Shown here piece by piece: positions 1 through 6,378 of a DNA stretch of 7,232 nucleotides. The notes beneath the pieces are model-generated. The model saw nothing but the letters and a program-made list of their open reading frames with translations. It was not told where the DNA came from and did no database searches. Source of the DNA: Bacillota bacterium. GTDB lineage: Bacteria > Bacillota > Sulfobacillia > JAJZIM01 > JAJZBP01. Location of the stretch: NCBI GenBank assembly GCA_021798855.1, contig JAJZBP010000104.1:1-7232 (forward strand). Reading direction: 5' to 3'. The first letter of the stretch is position 1; each line of letters begins with the position of its first letter. Position numbers and translations under genes: made by a program.

Positions 1-197
1 CGGCGAGGGCAAGGAACAGACCTCCAGCGAAACCTTTGACGCCCAGTTCGCCGCCGGGAGCGGCTCCCGTGCTACGAAGGAAGGTTTCGCCTCCGTACAT
101 GCGCCCGTCGCCGTCGGCGAGGGCAAGGAACGGACCTCCAGCGAAACCTTTGACGCCCAGTTCGCCGCCGGGAGCGGCTCCCGTGCTACGAAGGAGG
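1..197. repeat. Tandem copies of a dispersed GC-rich repeat (period 114 bp)
   Basis: Positions 1-81 and 115-195 are identical except for one base (A18 versus G132), giving a direct repeat of period 114 bp; the left copy begins at the window edge, so the array may extend further. Because 114 is a multiple of three, each frame keeps its reading across units. The frame starting at base 2 stays open to a TGA at 218-220 and encodes a 38-residue unit containing KEGFASVHAPVAVGEGKE and ETFDAQFAAGSGSRA. Almost the same peptide lies in the ANTAR protein at 6379-6789, in inverse orientation on the DNA. The core at 48-73 and 162-187 can fold (GGGAGC/GCTCCC arms). It could be the tail of an upstream gene with in-frame repeats or a noncoding interspersed element; the sequence alone does not decide. 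No promoter is evident here. Confidence 0.9.
191..197 (+). promoter_or_regulatory. Ribosome binding site of the YerC-like gene
   Basis: AAGGAGG lies 9 nt before the GTG at 207 and sets that start. It sits exactly where the second repeat copy ends: the first five bases (AAGGA) belong to the shared repeat and the last two do not, so the repeat appears to supply part of this ribosome site. Confidence 0.75.
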
Positions 198-206
198 AAG
201 TGCCCA

Positions 207-509
207 GTGCCGGCGGCTGAAGGTACCCGGGGGGAGAGGGCGTTGCGTCCTCTTTGGCGGGCCGTTGTCTCCCTGCGGGATGAGGAACAGTGCCGGGCGT
301 TTTTTACGGATCTCTGCACGGTCTGGGAACTGGAGGCCATGGCCCAGCGCCTGGAGGTGGCCCGGCTGCTCTTTGGGGGAGCGACTTACGAAGAGGTGGC
401 CGCGGCCACCGGGGCCAGTTCGGCCACCATCAGCCGCGTCAAGCGGTTCCTGCTGCACGGTTCCGGCGGCTACCGTGACGTTTTAACCGGGGAGGGCGAA
501 CGGCCGTGA
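207..509 (+). CDS. yerC: YerC/YecD-family TrpR-like regulator
   Basis: A 100-residue protein of the TrpR-related YerC family, small helix-turn-helix proteins of Firmicutes with the Trp-repressor fold. Residues 17-55 carry the family pattern: a W-x-A-V-x-S-L segment, then FFTDLCTVWELEAMAQRLEV, then ARLLFGG. The helix-turn-helix covers about 58-82, with TYEEVAAATGASSATISRVKRF as the turn and recognition helix. Length matches the family (about 100 residues). The GTG at 207 is chosen because AAGGAGG precedes it by 9 nt and upstream codons in the same frame are only repeat sequence. The stop overlaps the next gene's start (GTGA, 506-509), so translation is probably coupled to the aminotransferase. 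TrpR itself represses tryptophan genes; position in front of an aminotransferase and pheA suggests control of aromatic amino acid synthesis. The ligand, if any, is unknown. Confidence 0.93.
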   Translation: MPAAEGTRGERALRPLWRAVVSLRDEEQCRAFFTDLCTVWELEAMAQRLEVARLLFGGATYEEVAAATGASSATISRVKRFLLHGSGGYRDVLTGEGERP

Positions 510-1693
510 GCGGTGTCTTTGCGGCTGCGGCGGCGCGGTTGGCCGAACGCGGGAAGGCCTTGGAGGATCTGATGGGTTACGCCGACCGGCCTGGGATCAT
601 CTCTTTCGCCGGCGGGTTTCCCGATCCGGCCACGTTCCCCCTGGAGACCTTTCGCCGGGTGGCTGCGGCGGCGACGGCCAAACGGCGGGGCTTCCAGTAT
701 GCTCCCGTCGCCGGCAATCCGCGCCTGCGGGAGCGGGTTGCCGCCGCCATGCCCTTCCCTGCCGCCCCCGACGAGGTCGTGATCACCAGCGGCTCCCAGC
801 AGGGTTTGGACCTCCTGGGGAAGATCCTGCTCGATCCCCAAGACCTGGTCCTGGTGGAATCCCCCACCTATTTGGGGGCATTGCAGGCATTTGACCCGTT
901 GGGGCCGGTGTACGTTACGGTGGCGGGCGATGAGGAGGGTATCCTGCCGGAAGCCCTGGGAGAGGCTTTGTCTCGCATGGGCGGTGCCAGGCCAAAGTTC
1001 TTGTACCTGACGCCGAATTTCCAGAACCCGACCGGGCGCACCCTGAGCGGGGAACGGCGGGGACCGATCCTGGAACTGGCCGCGCGATACGGTTTTTATA
1101 TTTTGGAGGACAACGCCTACGGAGAATTGTATTTCCGGGTTCCGCCGCCACCGCCGCTGCGCGCCCTGCCGGGAGGCGAGGAAAGGGTCATTTATCTGGG
1201 TACATTTTCCAAGATCCTGGCGCCCGGTTTACGAGTGGGTTGGGTGGTCGCTCCGGCGGAAGTCCGCCGGGCTTTCCTGCAGGCCAAGACGGCGGCCGAC
1301 TTGGGCAGCGGTAGTCTCGCCCAGGAGATCATGCTCGGGGTCATGGAGGAACTGGTTTTGGCGGATCACCTGCGCAAGGTGCGCGAGTTCTATGCCCGGC
1401 GTGCCCATGCCATGGACCGGACCCTGGGGGAAGTCTTCGCCGGAGGGGTGGGGGTCTGGAGGGTACCCGACGGTGGTTTTTTCGTTTGGCTGACCCTGCC
1501 CGAAGGGGTGGACACTTCGATGTTGCTGCCCATGGCGGTGGACCGGGGGGTGGCCTACGTTCCGGGGAACCCCCTGTGCCCGGACGGGCAAGGAGCAAGG
1601 TCGGCTCGCCTGACCTTCTCCTGCGCCACGGAAGAGGACATCGCCGAAGGTGGCAAACGTTTGGGGGAAGCATTGCGTCATTTCGCAACGTGA
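506..1693 (+). CDS. PLP-dependent aminotransferase, class I/II (LysN/aromatic type)
   Basis: A cytoplasmic fold-type I aminotransferase of 395 residues, normal for the family. Visible landmarks are the cofactor-phosphate loop SGSQQGLDLL (95-104), the ESPTY segment (118-122), NPTG (174-177), EDNAYGEL (201-208) whose Asp202 should contact the pyridine nitrogen, GTFSKILAPGLRVGW (232-246) with Lys236 as the Schiff-base lysine, and Arg368 in SARLTFS, the expected carboxylate-binding arginine. It most resembles the group of 2-aminoadipate, aromatic and branched-chain aminotransferases whose substrate cannot be assigned from motifs. The GTG start at 506 overlaps the upstream stop by 4 bp, with GGGGAGGG at 489-496 as ribosome site. 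With pheA 15 nt downstream, conversion of phenylpyruvate to phenylalanine with glutamate as amino donor is a reasonable inference, not shown by sequence. Confidence 0.95.
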   Translation: MSGVFAAAAARLAERGKALEDLMGYADRPGIISFAGGFPDPATFPLETFRRVAAAATAKRRGFQYAPVAGNPRLRERVAAAMPFPAAPDEVVITSGSQQGLDLLGKILLDPQDLVLVESPTYLGALQAFDPLGPVYVTVAGDEEGILPEALGEALSRMGGARPKFLYLTPNFQNPTGRTLSGERRGPILELAARYGFYILEDNAYGELYFRVPPPPPLRALPGGEERVIYLGTFSKILAPGLRVGWVVAPAEVRRAFLQAKTAADLGSGSLAQEIMLGVMEELVLADHLRKVREFYARRAHAMDRTLGEVFAGGVGVWRVPDGGFFVWLTLPEGVDTSMLLPMAVDRGVAYVPGNPLCPDGQGARSARLTFSCATEEDIAEGGKRLGEALRHFAT

Positions 1694-1708
1694 AGGGAGA
1701 CTTGAACC

Positions 1709-2542
1709 TTGCGCGTAGCTTACCTGGGACCGCCGGGGACTTTCAGCGAGGAAGCCTTGGGGAAACTCCCCGCAGCTTGGAAGGTGGAGGGACTGCCCTG
1801 CGCGACCATCGCCGATGCCTGTCTTGCGGCGGAAAATGGTTCGGCCGATACCGCCCTGGTGCCTGCGGAGAACTCCATCGAGGGTTCGGTCGGCGTGACC
1901 TTGGATATGCTGGTCCACGAAGTGGACCTGTGCATTCGCCGGGAAGTCGTGCTGGCGGTGCGTCTGGTCTTTGCCGTCCGGACAGGGGAGACGGAGTTCG
2001 GTGGAGGCAAGATCGTCTCCCATCCCCAGCCGCTCGCCCAATGCCGTCGCTACCTGCGGGAGCACTACCCCGCGGCGGCGCAGGAGGGAGTGGAAAGCAC
2101 CGCCCGCGCGGCTGGGATGGTGGCCGAAGGGAAGGCGTGGGGCGCCGTGATGACCGCGGCTGCGGCCCACAACCTGGGGTTGCGGGTGTTGGCCGACGGA
2201 ATCCAGGACTATCCGGATAATGCAACCCGCTTTGTGCTCCTCGGGCGGGAGGAGGAACCGCCCAGCGGTGACGACAAGACCTCGGTGGTCTTTTCCCTCC
2301 GCAGCGACGCGCCGGGTTCCCTCTGCGCGGCCTTGGTGGAGTTCGCCCGGCGGGGGATCAACCTGACGAAAGTCGAGTCGCGCCCCGAGAAGACGGCCCT
2401 GGGACGTTACCTGTTCTTCGTGGACCTGGAAGGTCACCGGCAGGAGGTTCTGGTGGCCGAAACCCTGGCGGCGATCAAAAAGCAAAGTTCTTATTGGAAA
2501 ATATTGGGGTCATATCCCCGGCAGCGCCGGTCCGTCCGCTGA
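1709..2542 (+). CDS. pheA: Prephenate dehydratase
   Basis: A monofunctional prephenate dehydratase of 277 residues; it converts prephenate to phenylpyruvate, water and CO2, the committed step to phenylalanine. The catalytic PDT domain spans about 1-180: GPPGTFSEEAL (7-17), PAENSIEGSV (52-61), SHPQPLAQC (104-112) and the NATRF motif (171-175) with the family's catalytic threonine. A C-terminal ACT domain covers about 190-267, with the feedback-binding region APGSLCAAL (201-209) in place of the usual GALA segment and an intact ESRP motif (223-226), so phenylalanine inhibition is expected. There is no chorismate mutase domain. The start is TTG at 1709, preceded by GAAGGGAGA (1692-1700); no in-frame ATG gives the complete N-terminal MRVAYLGPPG. 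The gene follows the aminotransferase by 15 nt and probably shares its transcript. Confidence 0.97.
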   Translation: MRVAYLGPPGTFSEEALGKLPAAWKVEGLPCATIADACLAAENGSADTALVPAENSIEGSVGVTLDMLVHEVDLCIRREVVLAVRLVFAVRTGETEFGGGKIVSHPQPLAQCRRYLREHYPAAAQEGVESTARAAGMVAEGKAWGAVMTAAAAHNLGLRVLADGIQDYPDNATRFVLLGREEEPPSGDDKTSVVFSLRSDAPGSLCAALVEFARRGINLTKVESRPEKTALGRYLFFVDLEGHRQEVLVAETLAAIKKQSSYWKILGSYPRQRRSVR

Positions 2543-2618
2543 TTTTCCCGCGAAAAATGGCATTCACAAAGCTTTGGCTCAATAAACATTTCCATATCCG
2601 GGGAGAGGAGTGGAAATG

Positions 2619-2966
2619 ATGAAGGCGGTGGTATTGGCGGGTGGGTTTGGGACGCGGGCCAGGCCGTTGACGGCCAACCGTCCCAAACCAATGCTTCCCT
2701 TGGGCAATCGTCCCCTCTTGGAACACACCGTCAGGCTTTTGACCAGCCACGGTTTTAACCAAATGGTCTTCTTGCTTTTCCATCAACCGGAACAAATCCG
2801 GCAGCACTTCGGGAACGGTTCCCGGTGGGGGTGCTCGATCACCTATTTGCAGCCTGGGCAGGACCTGGGCACGGCCGGAGCGGTGGCCCAGGCCAGGGAA
2901 TTCCTGAGGCGGGAGACGTTTTTGGTGGCCAGCGCCGACGTGGCCACCGATTTTGATCTGGCCGAG
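2619..2966 (+). pseudogene. Truncated sugar-phosphate nucleotidyltransferase (N-terminal fragment)
   Basis: The reading frame from ATG 2619 (or ATG 2616), behind GGGAGAGGA, begins as a typical NTP-transferase: LAGGFGTRARPLT (6-18) for nucleotide binding, RPKPMLPLGN (21-30), GTAGAV (84-89) and a metal-site region ASADVATDFDL (104-114), where the usual GD is AD. Similarity stops after about residue 116, where the active enzymes (about 230-360 residues, or over 800 when fused to a phosphohexomutase) should continue. The frame then runs directly into the beginning of galT without a stop, closing at 3281 after a shifted segment. The fragment lacks the second half of the sugar-binding fold, so activity is unlikely. 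The original enzyme was probably a mannose-1-phosphate guanylyltransferase or glucose-1-phosphate nucleotidyltransferase. A deletion between this gene and galT would explain the junction. Confidence 0.85.
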
Positions 2967-2984
2967 GGGAGCGGGAGCGTAAGA

Positions 2985-3390
2985 CCGAGCCGCGAATTGC
3001 GCCACGATCCTTTGCACCGCCGTTGGGTGATCGTGTCCTCGGAGCGGGCTCTGCGCCCGGACGGGACGACGGCCGATGGGCCGCGCGGGTGGTCCCCAAC
3101 AAGTTTTCGGCTCTCAACCGCAACCTGCCCTTGCTGCGGAGCGCGGAGGGACCATGGGACAAGATCAGCGGCTATGGTCACCACGAGGTGGTGGTGGAAA
3201 CGACGCAACACGAGTGGTATCCGGCGGACGGAAAGCCGGAGGAAGTTGCCTGGGTGCTGCAGGCCTACCGGTGGCGATTGACGGACCTGTACCGGGAACC
3301 GGGTATTCGCTGCGTGCAGGCTTTCCGCAATTATCGGCGGGAGGCGGGTTCCTCTATTTCTTGCACAGCGCGCCGCCCGCCGGTTTCGGG
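2985..3390 (+). pseudogene. galT: Decayed galactose-1-phosphate uridylyltransferase fragment
   Basis: Three frames together give a GalT-like sequence. Bases 2991-3065 read RELRHDPLHRRWVIVSSERA then LRPDG, the N-terminus of GalT, in the nucleotidyltransferase frame. Bases 3074-3355 read RWAARVVPNKFSALN, GYGHHEVVVETTQHEW and later VQAFRNYRREAGSS, the middle of GalT, in another frame. Bases about 3345-3380 give LHSA in a third frame where family members have the HPHSQ active-site strand. The CPFC zinc-binding segment expected between RPD and RVVPNK is absent, the catalytic His-Pro-His is not formed, and the C-terminal half (about 130 residues) is gone. In intact GalT enzymes that site carries the uridylyl group during UDP-glucose/galactose-1-phosphate exchange. 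At least two indels and two deletions are needed, so this is a remnant. Its place before glgA fits an old carbohydrate-storage cluster. Confidence 0.88.
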
Positions 3391-3411
3391 TTCTGCGACG
3401 TCTATCACTAC

Positions 3412-3437
3412 AGCACGGGAGCCGCCCCCGGCGGCGA
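3412..3437 (+). repeat. Short core copy of the dispersed repeat
   Basis: These 26 bases begin AGCACGGGAGCCGC and end CCGGCGGCGA. They match the reverse complement of 48-73 and 162-187 with one difference, and match 6595-6620 on the plus strand with one difference. Homology does not extend on either side. The copy lies just after the last recognisable galT residues, so it marks or caused the loss of the galT 3' end. The inner bases can pair as a short hairpin (GCCGCC/GGCGGC). Confidence 0.7.
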
Positions 3438-3501
3438 CCAATATTCCCATCAATTCGGCTGTTCCCGAGAGTGTGGAATTGCGTGGAGGTGCCCGGCAGG
3501 C

Positions 3502-4899
3502 GTGAAAGTGTTGTTTTTGGCTGCCGAGATGGCGCCCCTGGTAAAAGTGGGAGGGCTGGCCGACGTGGCCGGCTCCCTGCCCCCGGCCCTGCGGGCCTTG
3601 GGACATGACGTCAGGGGATTTTTGCCCTTCTACCGGCGGTTCCTGGATCCGGCGGCCTGCCGCCCGTTGGGGCGGAATCTGCGTCTGTGGGGGCTTGAAT
3701 ACCCGCTGCATTACACCGAGGAACCGGGCTTTCCCGTGTATCTGCTGGAGGCGGATGGGTTGTACGACCGGCCCGGAGTGTACGGGGAGGGCGGAGACGG
3801 CTACCACGACAACGACCTCCGCTACGGGGTTTTCGCCGCGGCGGGCGCGGCGTTGGGAGAGGCGGCCGGCTGGCGGCCGGACCTGCTCCACCTCCACGAC
3901 TGGCACGCCGCCGCGACCGCCGTCCACGCCCGCCTGCAGGGCGGGCCCCCAACCCTGCTGACCATTCACAACCTGGCCTACCAGGGGGTGTTTGCGCGGG
4001 AGAGCCTGGGGCGGTTGGGGTTCGCCGCCGACCTTTTTCACCCGGGGGCCGTGGAGTTTCACGGGCAGGTGAACGTGCTGAAGGGGGGCTTGGTCGCGGC
4101 CGGGCGGGTCGGCACGGTGAGTCCGACCTACGCCGGGGAGATTTGCACGCGGGACTACGGCGAGGGGTTGGAGGGGGTGTTGGCCAACCTGGCGCACCCG
4201 CCGGTGGGGATCTTGAACGGCTTGGACCAGGCGCGGTGGAACCCGGCGGCGGATGCGGCGGTGGAACCGGTGGACGCGGGGAATCCGCGTCCGGGGAAGG
4301 CGGCCAACAAGGCGCGGGTGGCGCGGGAGCTGGATCTGGAGGAGGGCCGGCCGCTGGCCGGGATGGTCACGCGCTTGGCGGCCCAGAAGGGCGTTGACCT
4401 GGTGGTCGAGGCCCTGCCGGACCTGTTGGCGTCGGGGTTGAACCTGGCGGTGCTGGGGGACGGGGACCGGGAGCTTTTGCGGTCGCTGGAGGAGGCGAGC
4501 CGGGACCATCCGGGGCGGTTGGCCTTCCGGCGGGAGTTCAACGACCCATTGGCCAGGCGGATCTACGCCGGGAGCGACCTGTTCTTGGTTCCGTCGCGGT
4601 TTGAGCCCTGCGGTCTGACCCAGATGATCGCCATGCGCTACGGTTCGGTGCCGGTGGTGCGGCGGACCGGAGGTTTGGCCGACACGGTGCGGGACGGTGA
4701 GGATGGGTTTGTTTTCGCGGCGGCGAAGGCCCAGGCCCTGGTGGAGGCGGTGCGCCGGGCCCTGGCGAGCTTGGAGGGAGGCCGGGGGCAGGAATGGTTG
4801 GAACTGGTCCGCCGGGGGATGAGCCGGGACTTTTCCTGGGACAGGTCGGCCGGACGTTACGCCGAACTGTACCGGGAAACGGCGGAGGTGGGGGCTTGA
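3502..4899 (+). CDS. glgA: Glycogen (starch) synthase, ADP-glucose type
   Basis: A GT5-family glycogen synthase of 465 residues (family about 470-490); it transfers glucose from ADP-glucose to the end of an alpha-1,4-glucan in the cytoplasm. N-terminal domain: AAEMAPLVKVGGLADVAGSLP (7-27) with the KxGGL ADP-glucose motif at 15-19, HDWH (132-135), HNLAYQG (156-162) and GILNGLD (236-242). C-terminal domain: RLAAQKGVDL (291-300), VLGDGD (317-322), SRFEPCGLTQ (365-374) with the catalytic-site Glu368, and TGGLADTV (389-396). The frame is open upstream to beyond 3076, but that part is galT remnant and repeat. GTG 3502 is chosen because the protein then begins MKVLFLAAEM as in the family, with GGAGGT at 3485-3490. 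The start overlaps (GTGA) the stop of a plus-strand frame running through the galT remnant. No other glg gene is visible. Confidence 0.96.
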   Translation: MKVLFLAAEMAPLVKVGGLADVAGSLPPALRALGHDVRGFLPFYRRFLDPAACRPLGRNLRLWGLEYPLHYTEEPGFPVYLLEADGLYDRPGVYGEGGDGYHDNDLRYGVFAAAGAALGEAAGWRPDLLHLHDWHAAATAVHARLQGGPPTLLTIHNLAYQGVFARESLGRLGFAADLFHPGAVEFHGQVNVLKGGLVAAGRVGTVSPTYAGEICTRDYGEGLEGVLANLAHPPVGILNGLDQARWNPAADAAVEPVDAGNPRPGKAANKARVARELDLEEGRPLAGMVTRLAAQKGVDLVVEALPDLLASGLNLAVLGDGDRELLRSLEEASRDHPGRLAFRREFNDPLARRIYAGSDLFLVPSRFEPCGLTQMIAMRYGSVPVVRRTGGLADTVRDGEDGFVFAAAKAQALVEAVRRALASLEGGRGQEWLELVRRGMSRDFSWDRSAGRYAELYRETAEVGA

Positions 4900-4927
4900 G
4901 GCTTCCCGGTGGGAGGCGGTAACGAGG

Positions 4928-4960
4928 AAAAAAGACCGGCGTGGTGGCCGGTCTTTTTTT
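4928..4960. terminator. Bidirectional intrinsic terminator between glgA and amt
   Basis: A perfect 13-bp stem: AAAAAAGACCGGC (4928-4940), loop GTGGTG, GCCGGTCTTTTTT (4947-4959), with one more T at 4960. The A-tract on one side and T-tract on the other let it work in both directions, as expected between the convergent glgA (stop 4899) and amt (stop 4975). Confidence 0.95.
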
Positions 4961-4974
4961 GCAGGTGTCCCGGG

Positions 4975-6372
4975 TTATTCTTTGTTCAGGTTGACCTGGG
5001 TCGGCTCCGCGCCGCCGATCATCGCGGTGACGGGAGGAGGGGTGAAGTAGGGCGGTTCCTGGATGCTGTACGCCTCCTCGCCGTGGAAGGCCAGGTCGCC
5101 CTTGAGGAGCATGGCCTCGTCGGCCCGCAACGGGACGACCAAGGAGATCAGCTTGAGGATGGCGTAGGTGGCGACGGCGGTGTAGGCGGTCACCACCACC
5201 AAAGCCTCCAACTGGACCAGGAACTGGTGGGGGTTGCCGTAGAAAAGCCCGGTGACGGCCACGGGGGTGGTCTTGCCCGTGCCGGGATAGACGACGATGT
5301 TCGGGTCGGCCAGCAGGCCGGTCATCAGGCCGCCGATGGCGCCGGCGATGGCGTGGGTGTGGATCACGCCCAGGGTATCGTCCACCTTGCGGAAGATCAT
5401 GACCCGGTTGAAGGTGATCCAGGGGATGACGGCGGCGACGATCCCGATGATGAAGGCGCCGTAGCCGTTGACGTAACCGGCGGCGGGGGTGATGGCCACC
5501 AGGCCGGTGATCATGCCGTTGATGGCGCCGACCAAGGACGGTTTCTTGAAGGCGAAGGTGTCCAGGAAGAGCCAGGCGATCAGGGCGGCGGCCGTGGCCA
5601 GGTCGGTGTTCAAAACGGCGGTGGCGGCGTCGGCGTTGGCGAAGAAGGGGTCGCCGCCGTTGAAGCCGTTCCAGCCGAGCCACAGGATACCGGCGCCGGC
5701 GAGGGCCATGAGCAGGTTGTTGGGGGTGAAGTGTTCCCGGTCTTTGGCCAGGCGCGGGCCGACGACGGCGGCGGCGACGAAGCCGGCCACCCCGGCGGCC
5801 ACGTGGATGACGTAGCCGCCGCTGTAGTCAACGGCGCCCAGTTGGGCCAGCCACCCGCCGCCCCAGATGGAGAAGCAGTTGACGGAGTAAACCACCAGGG
5901 ACCAGACGGGGACGAAGATCATCCAGGCCTTGAAGCTCATCCGTCCCAGCACCCCGCCGGCCAGGATGATGGGAGTGATGGCGGCGAAGACGAATTGAAA
6001 GAAGATCAGGGCCGACATGGGGAAGCGCATGGCGGGCATACCGGCGGCCAGGAGGGGGATGACGGCCCGGCTCTGTTCCGCGGTGCTGTTCAGGGCCGGC
6101 CCGGGAACGCCGACCAGGCCGGATAAAATACCGGGACCAAGTTGCAGGGGATTGCCGAAACCCATCTTGTAACCGAGCAGAACCCAAACCAAAAGGACGA
6201 TGGAAAAGGCGTAGAGACACATTAGGCCGGAATTGATCGCCCATTTCTTCTTGACCACGCCGCCGTAGAGGATGGCCAGGCCCGGGATGCTCTGCAGACC
6301 GACGAAGGTTCCGGTGGTCAACTGCCAGGCGGTGTCACCGGAGTTCAGATAAGCCGGATCGGGTGCCAACAT
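4975..6372 (-). CDS. amt: Ammonium transporter (Amt/MEP/Rh family, AMT2-like)
   Basis: An inner-membrane ammonium channel of 465 residues with about eleven hydrophobic spans between 15 and 415. Signatures are VGLQSIPGLAILYGG (24-38), FFQFVFAAITP (124-134) including the outer gate phenylalanine region, DYSGGYVIHVAAGVAG (182-197) with pore histidine His190, WLGWNGFNGG (231-240), and DDTLGVIHTHAIAGAIGG (331-348), where His340 aligns with the second pore histidine (His318 in E. coli AmtB). The HTHAIAG form and HGEEAY in the tail (430-435) resemble the AMT2-like clade. The ATG at 6372 has AAAGGAGTG upstream, lying across the end of the ANTAR gene, 6 nt away. No glnK/PII gene, the common partner, is next to it; the ANTAR gene takes that place, so control is probably at transcript elongation. 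No clear signal peptide is seen. Confidence 0.96.
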   Translation of the reverse strand: MLAPDPAYLNSGDTAWQLTTGTFVGLQSIPGLAILYGGVVKKKWAINSGLMCLYAFSIVLLVWVLLGYKMGFGNPLQLGPGILSGLVGVPGPALNSTAEQSRAVIPLLAAGMPAMRFPMSALIFFQFVFAAITPIILAGGVLGRMSFKAWMIFVPVWSLVVYSVNCFSIWGGGWLAQLGAVDYSGGYVIHVAAGVAGFVAAAVVGPRLAKDREHFTPNNLLMALAGAGILWLGWNGFNGGDPFFANADAATAVLNTDLATAAALIAWLFLDTFAFKKPSLVGAINGMITGLVAITPAAGYVNGYGAFIIGIVAAVIPWITFNRVMIFRKVDDTLGVIHTHAIAGAIGGLMTGLLADPNIVVYPGTGKTTPVAVTGLFYGNPHQFLVQLEALVVVTAYTAVATYAILKLISLVVPLRADEAMLLKGDLAFHGEEAYSIQEPPYFTPPPVTAMIGGAEPTQVNLNKE

Positions 6373-6378
6373 TGCGCT

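Noticed and set aside
1..197. CRISPR-like array
   Set aside because: Only two long, nearly identical units with period 114 and a constant 33-bp interval that is itself conserved in the ANTAR copy; there are no variable spacers.
36..206. A longer YerC-like protein starting at 36
   Set aside because: The extra residues are an out-of-frame reading of the tandem repeat; GTG 207 gives normal length with a well-placed ribosome site.
1229..2485. A 418-codon open frame on the minus strand across the aminotransferase and pheA
   Set aside because: It is antisense to two well-identified genes, has low-complexity Arg/Gly/His/Pro composition, no recognisable motif, and results from the GC-rich third positions.
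3110..3150. CPCC motif in the nucleotidyltransferase frame as the GalT zinc site
   Set aside because: It lies in a frame that differs from the GalT frame at this point, where the true GalT sequence reads FSALN and following residues; the cysteines are accidental.
3076..3501. N-terminal extension of GlgA by 142 residues
   Set aside because: The extension is made of out-of-frame galT remnant and repeat core; GTG 3502 gives the family N-terminus and has its own ribosome site.
3331..4509. A 392-codon minus-strand frame opposite glgA
   Set aside because: Composition rich in Arg, Gln, Val and Pro without domains; GlgA on the plus strand has all family motifs.
4538..5683. A 381-codon minus-strand frame spanning the glgA end, the terminator and part of amt
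   Set aside because: It crosses a strong terminator, is Arg/Pro/Gly-rich, and overlaps the real amt gene in another frame.
4909..6126. A 405-codon plus-strand frame opposite amt
   Set aside because: It is the complement of amt codons, with runs of Asp, Gly and Gln typical of antisense translation, and it begins across the bidirectional terminator.
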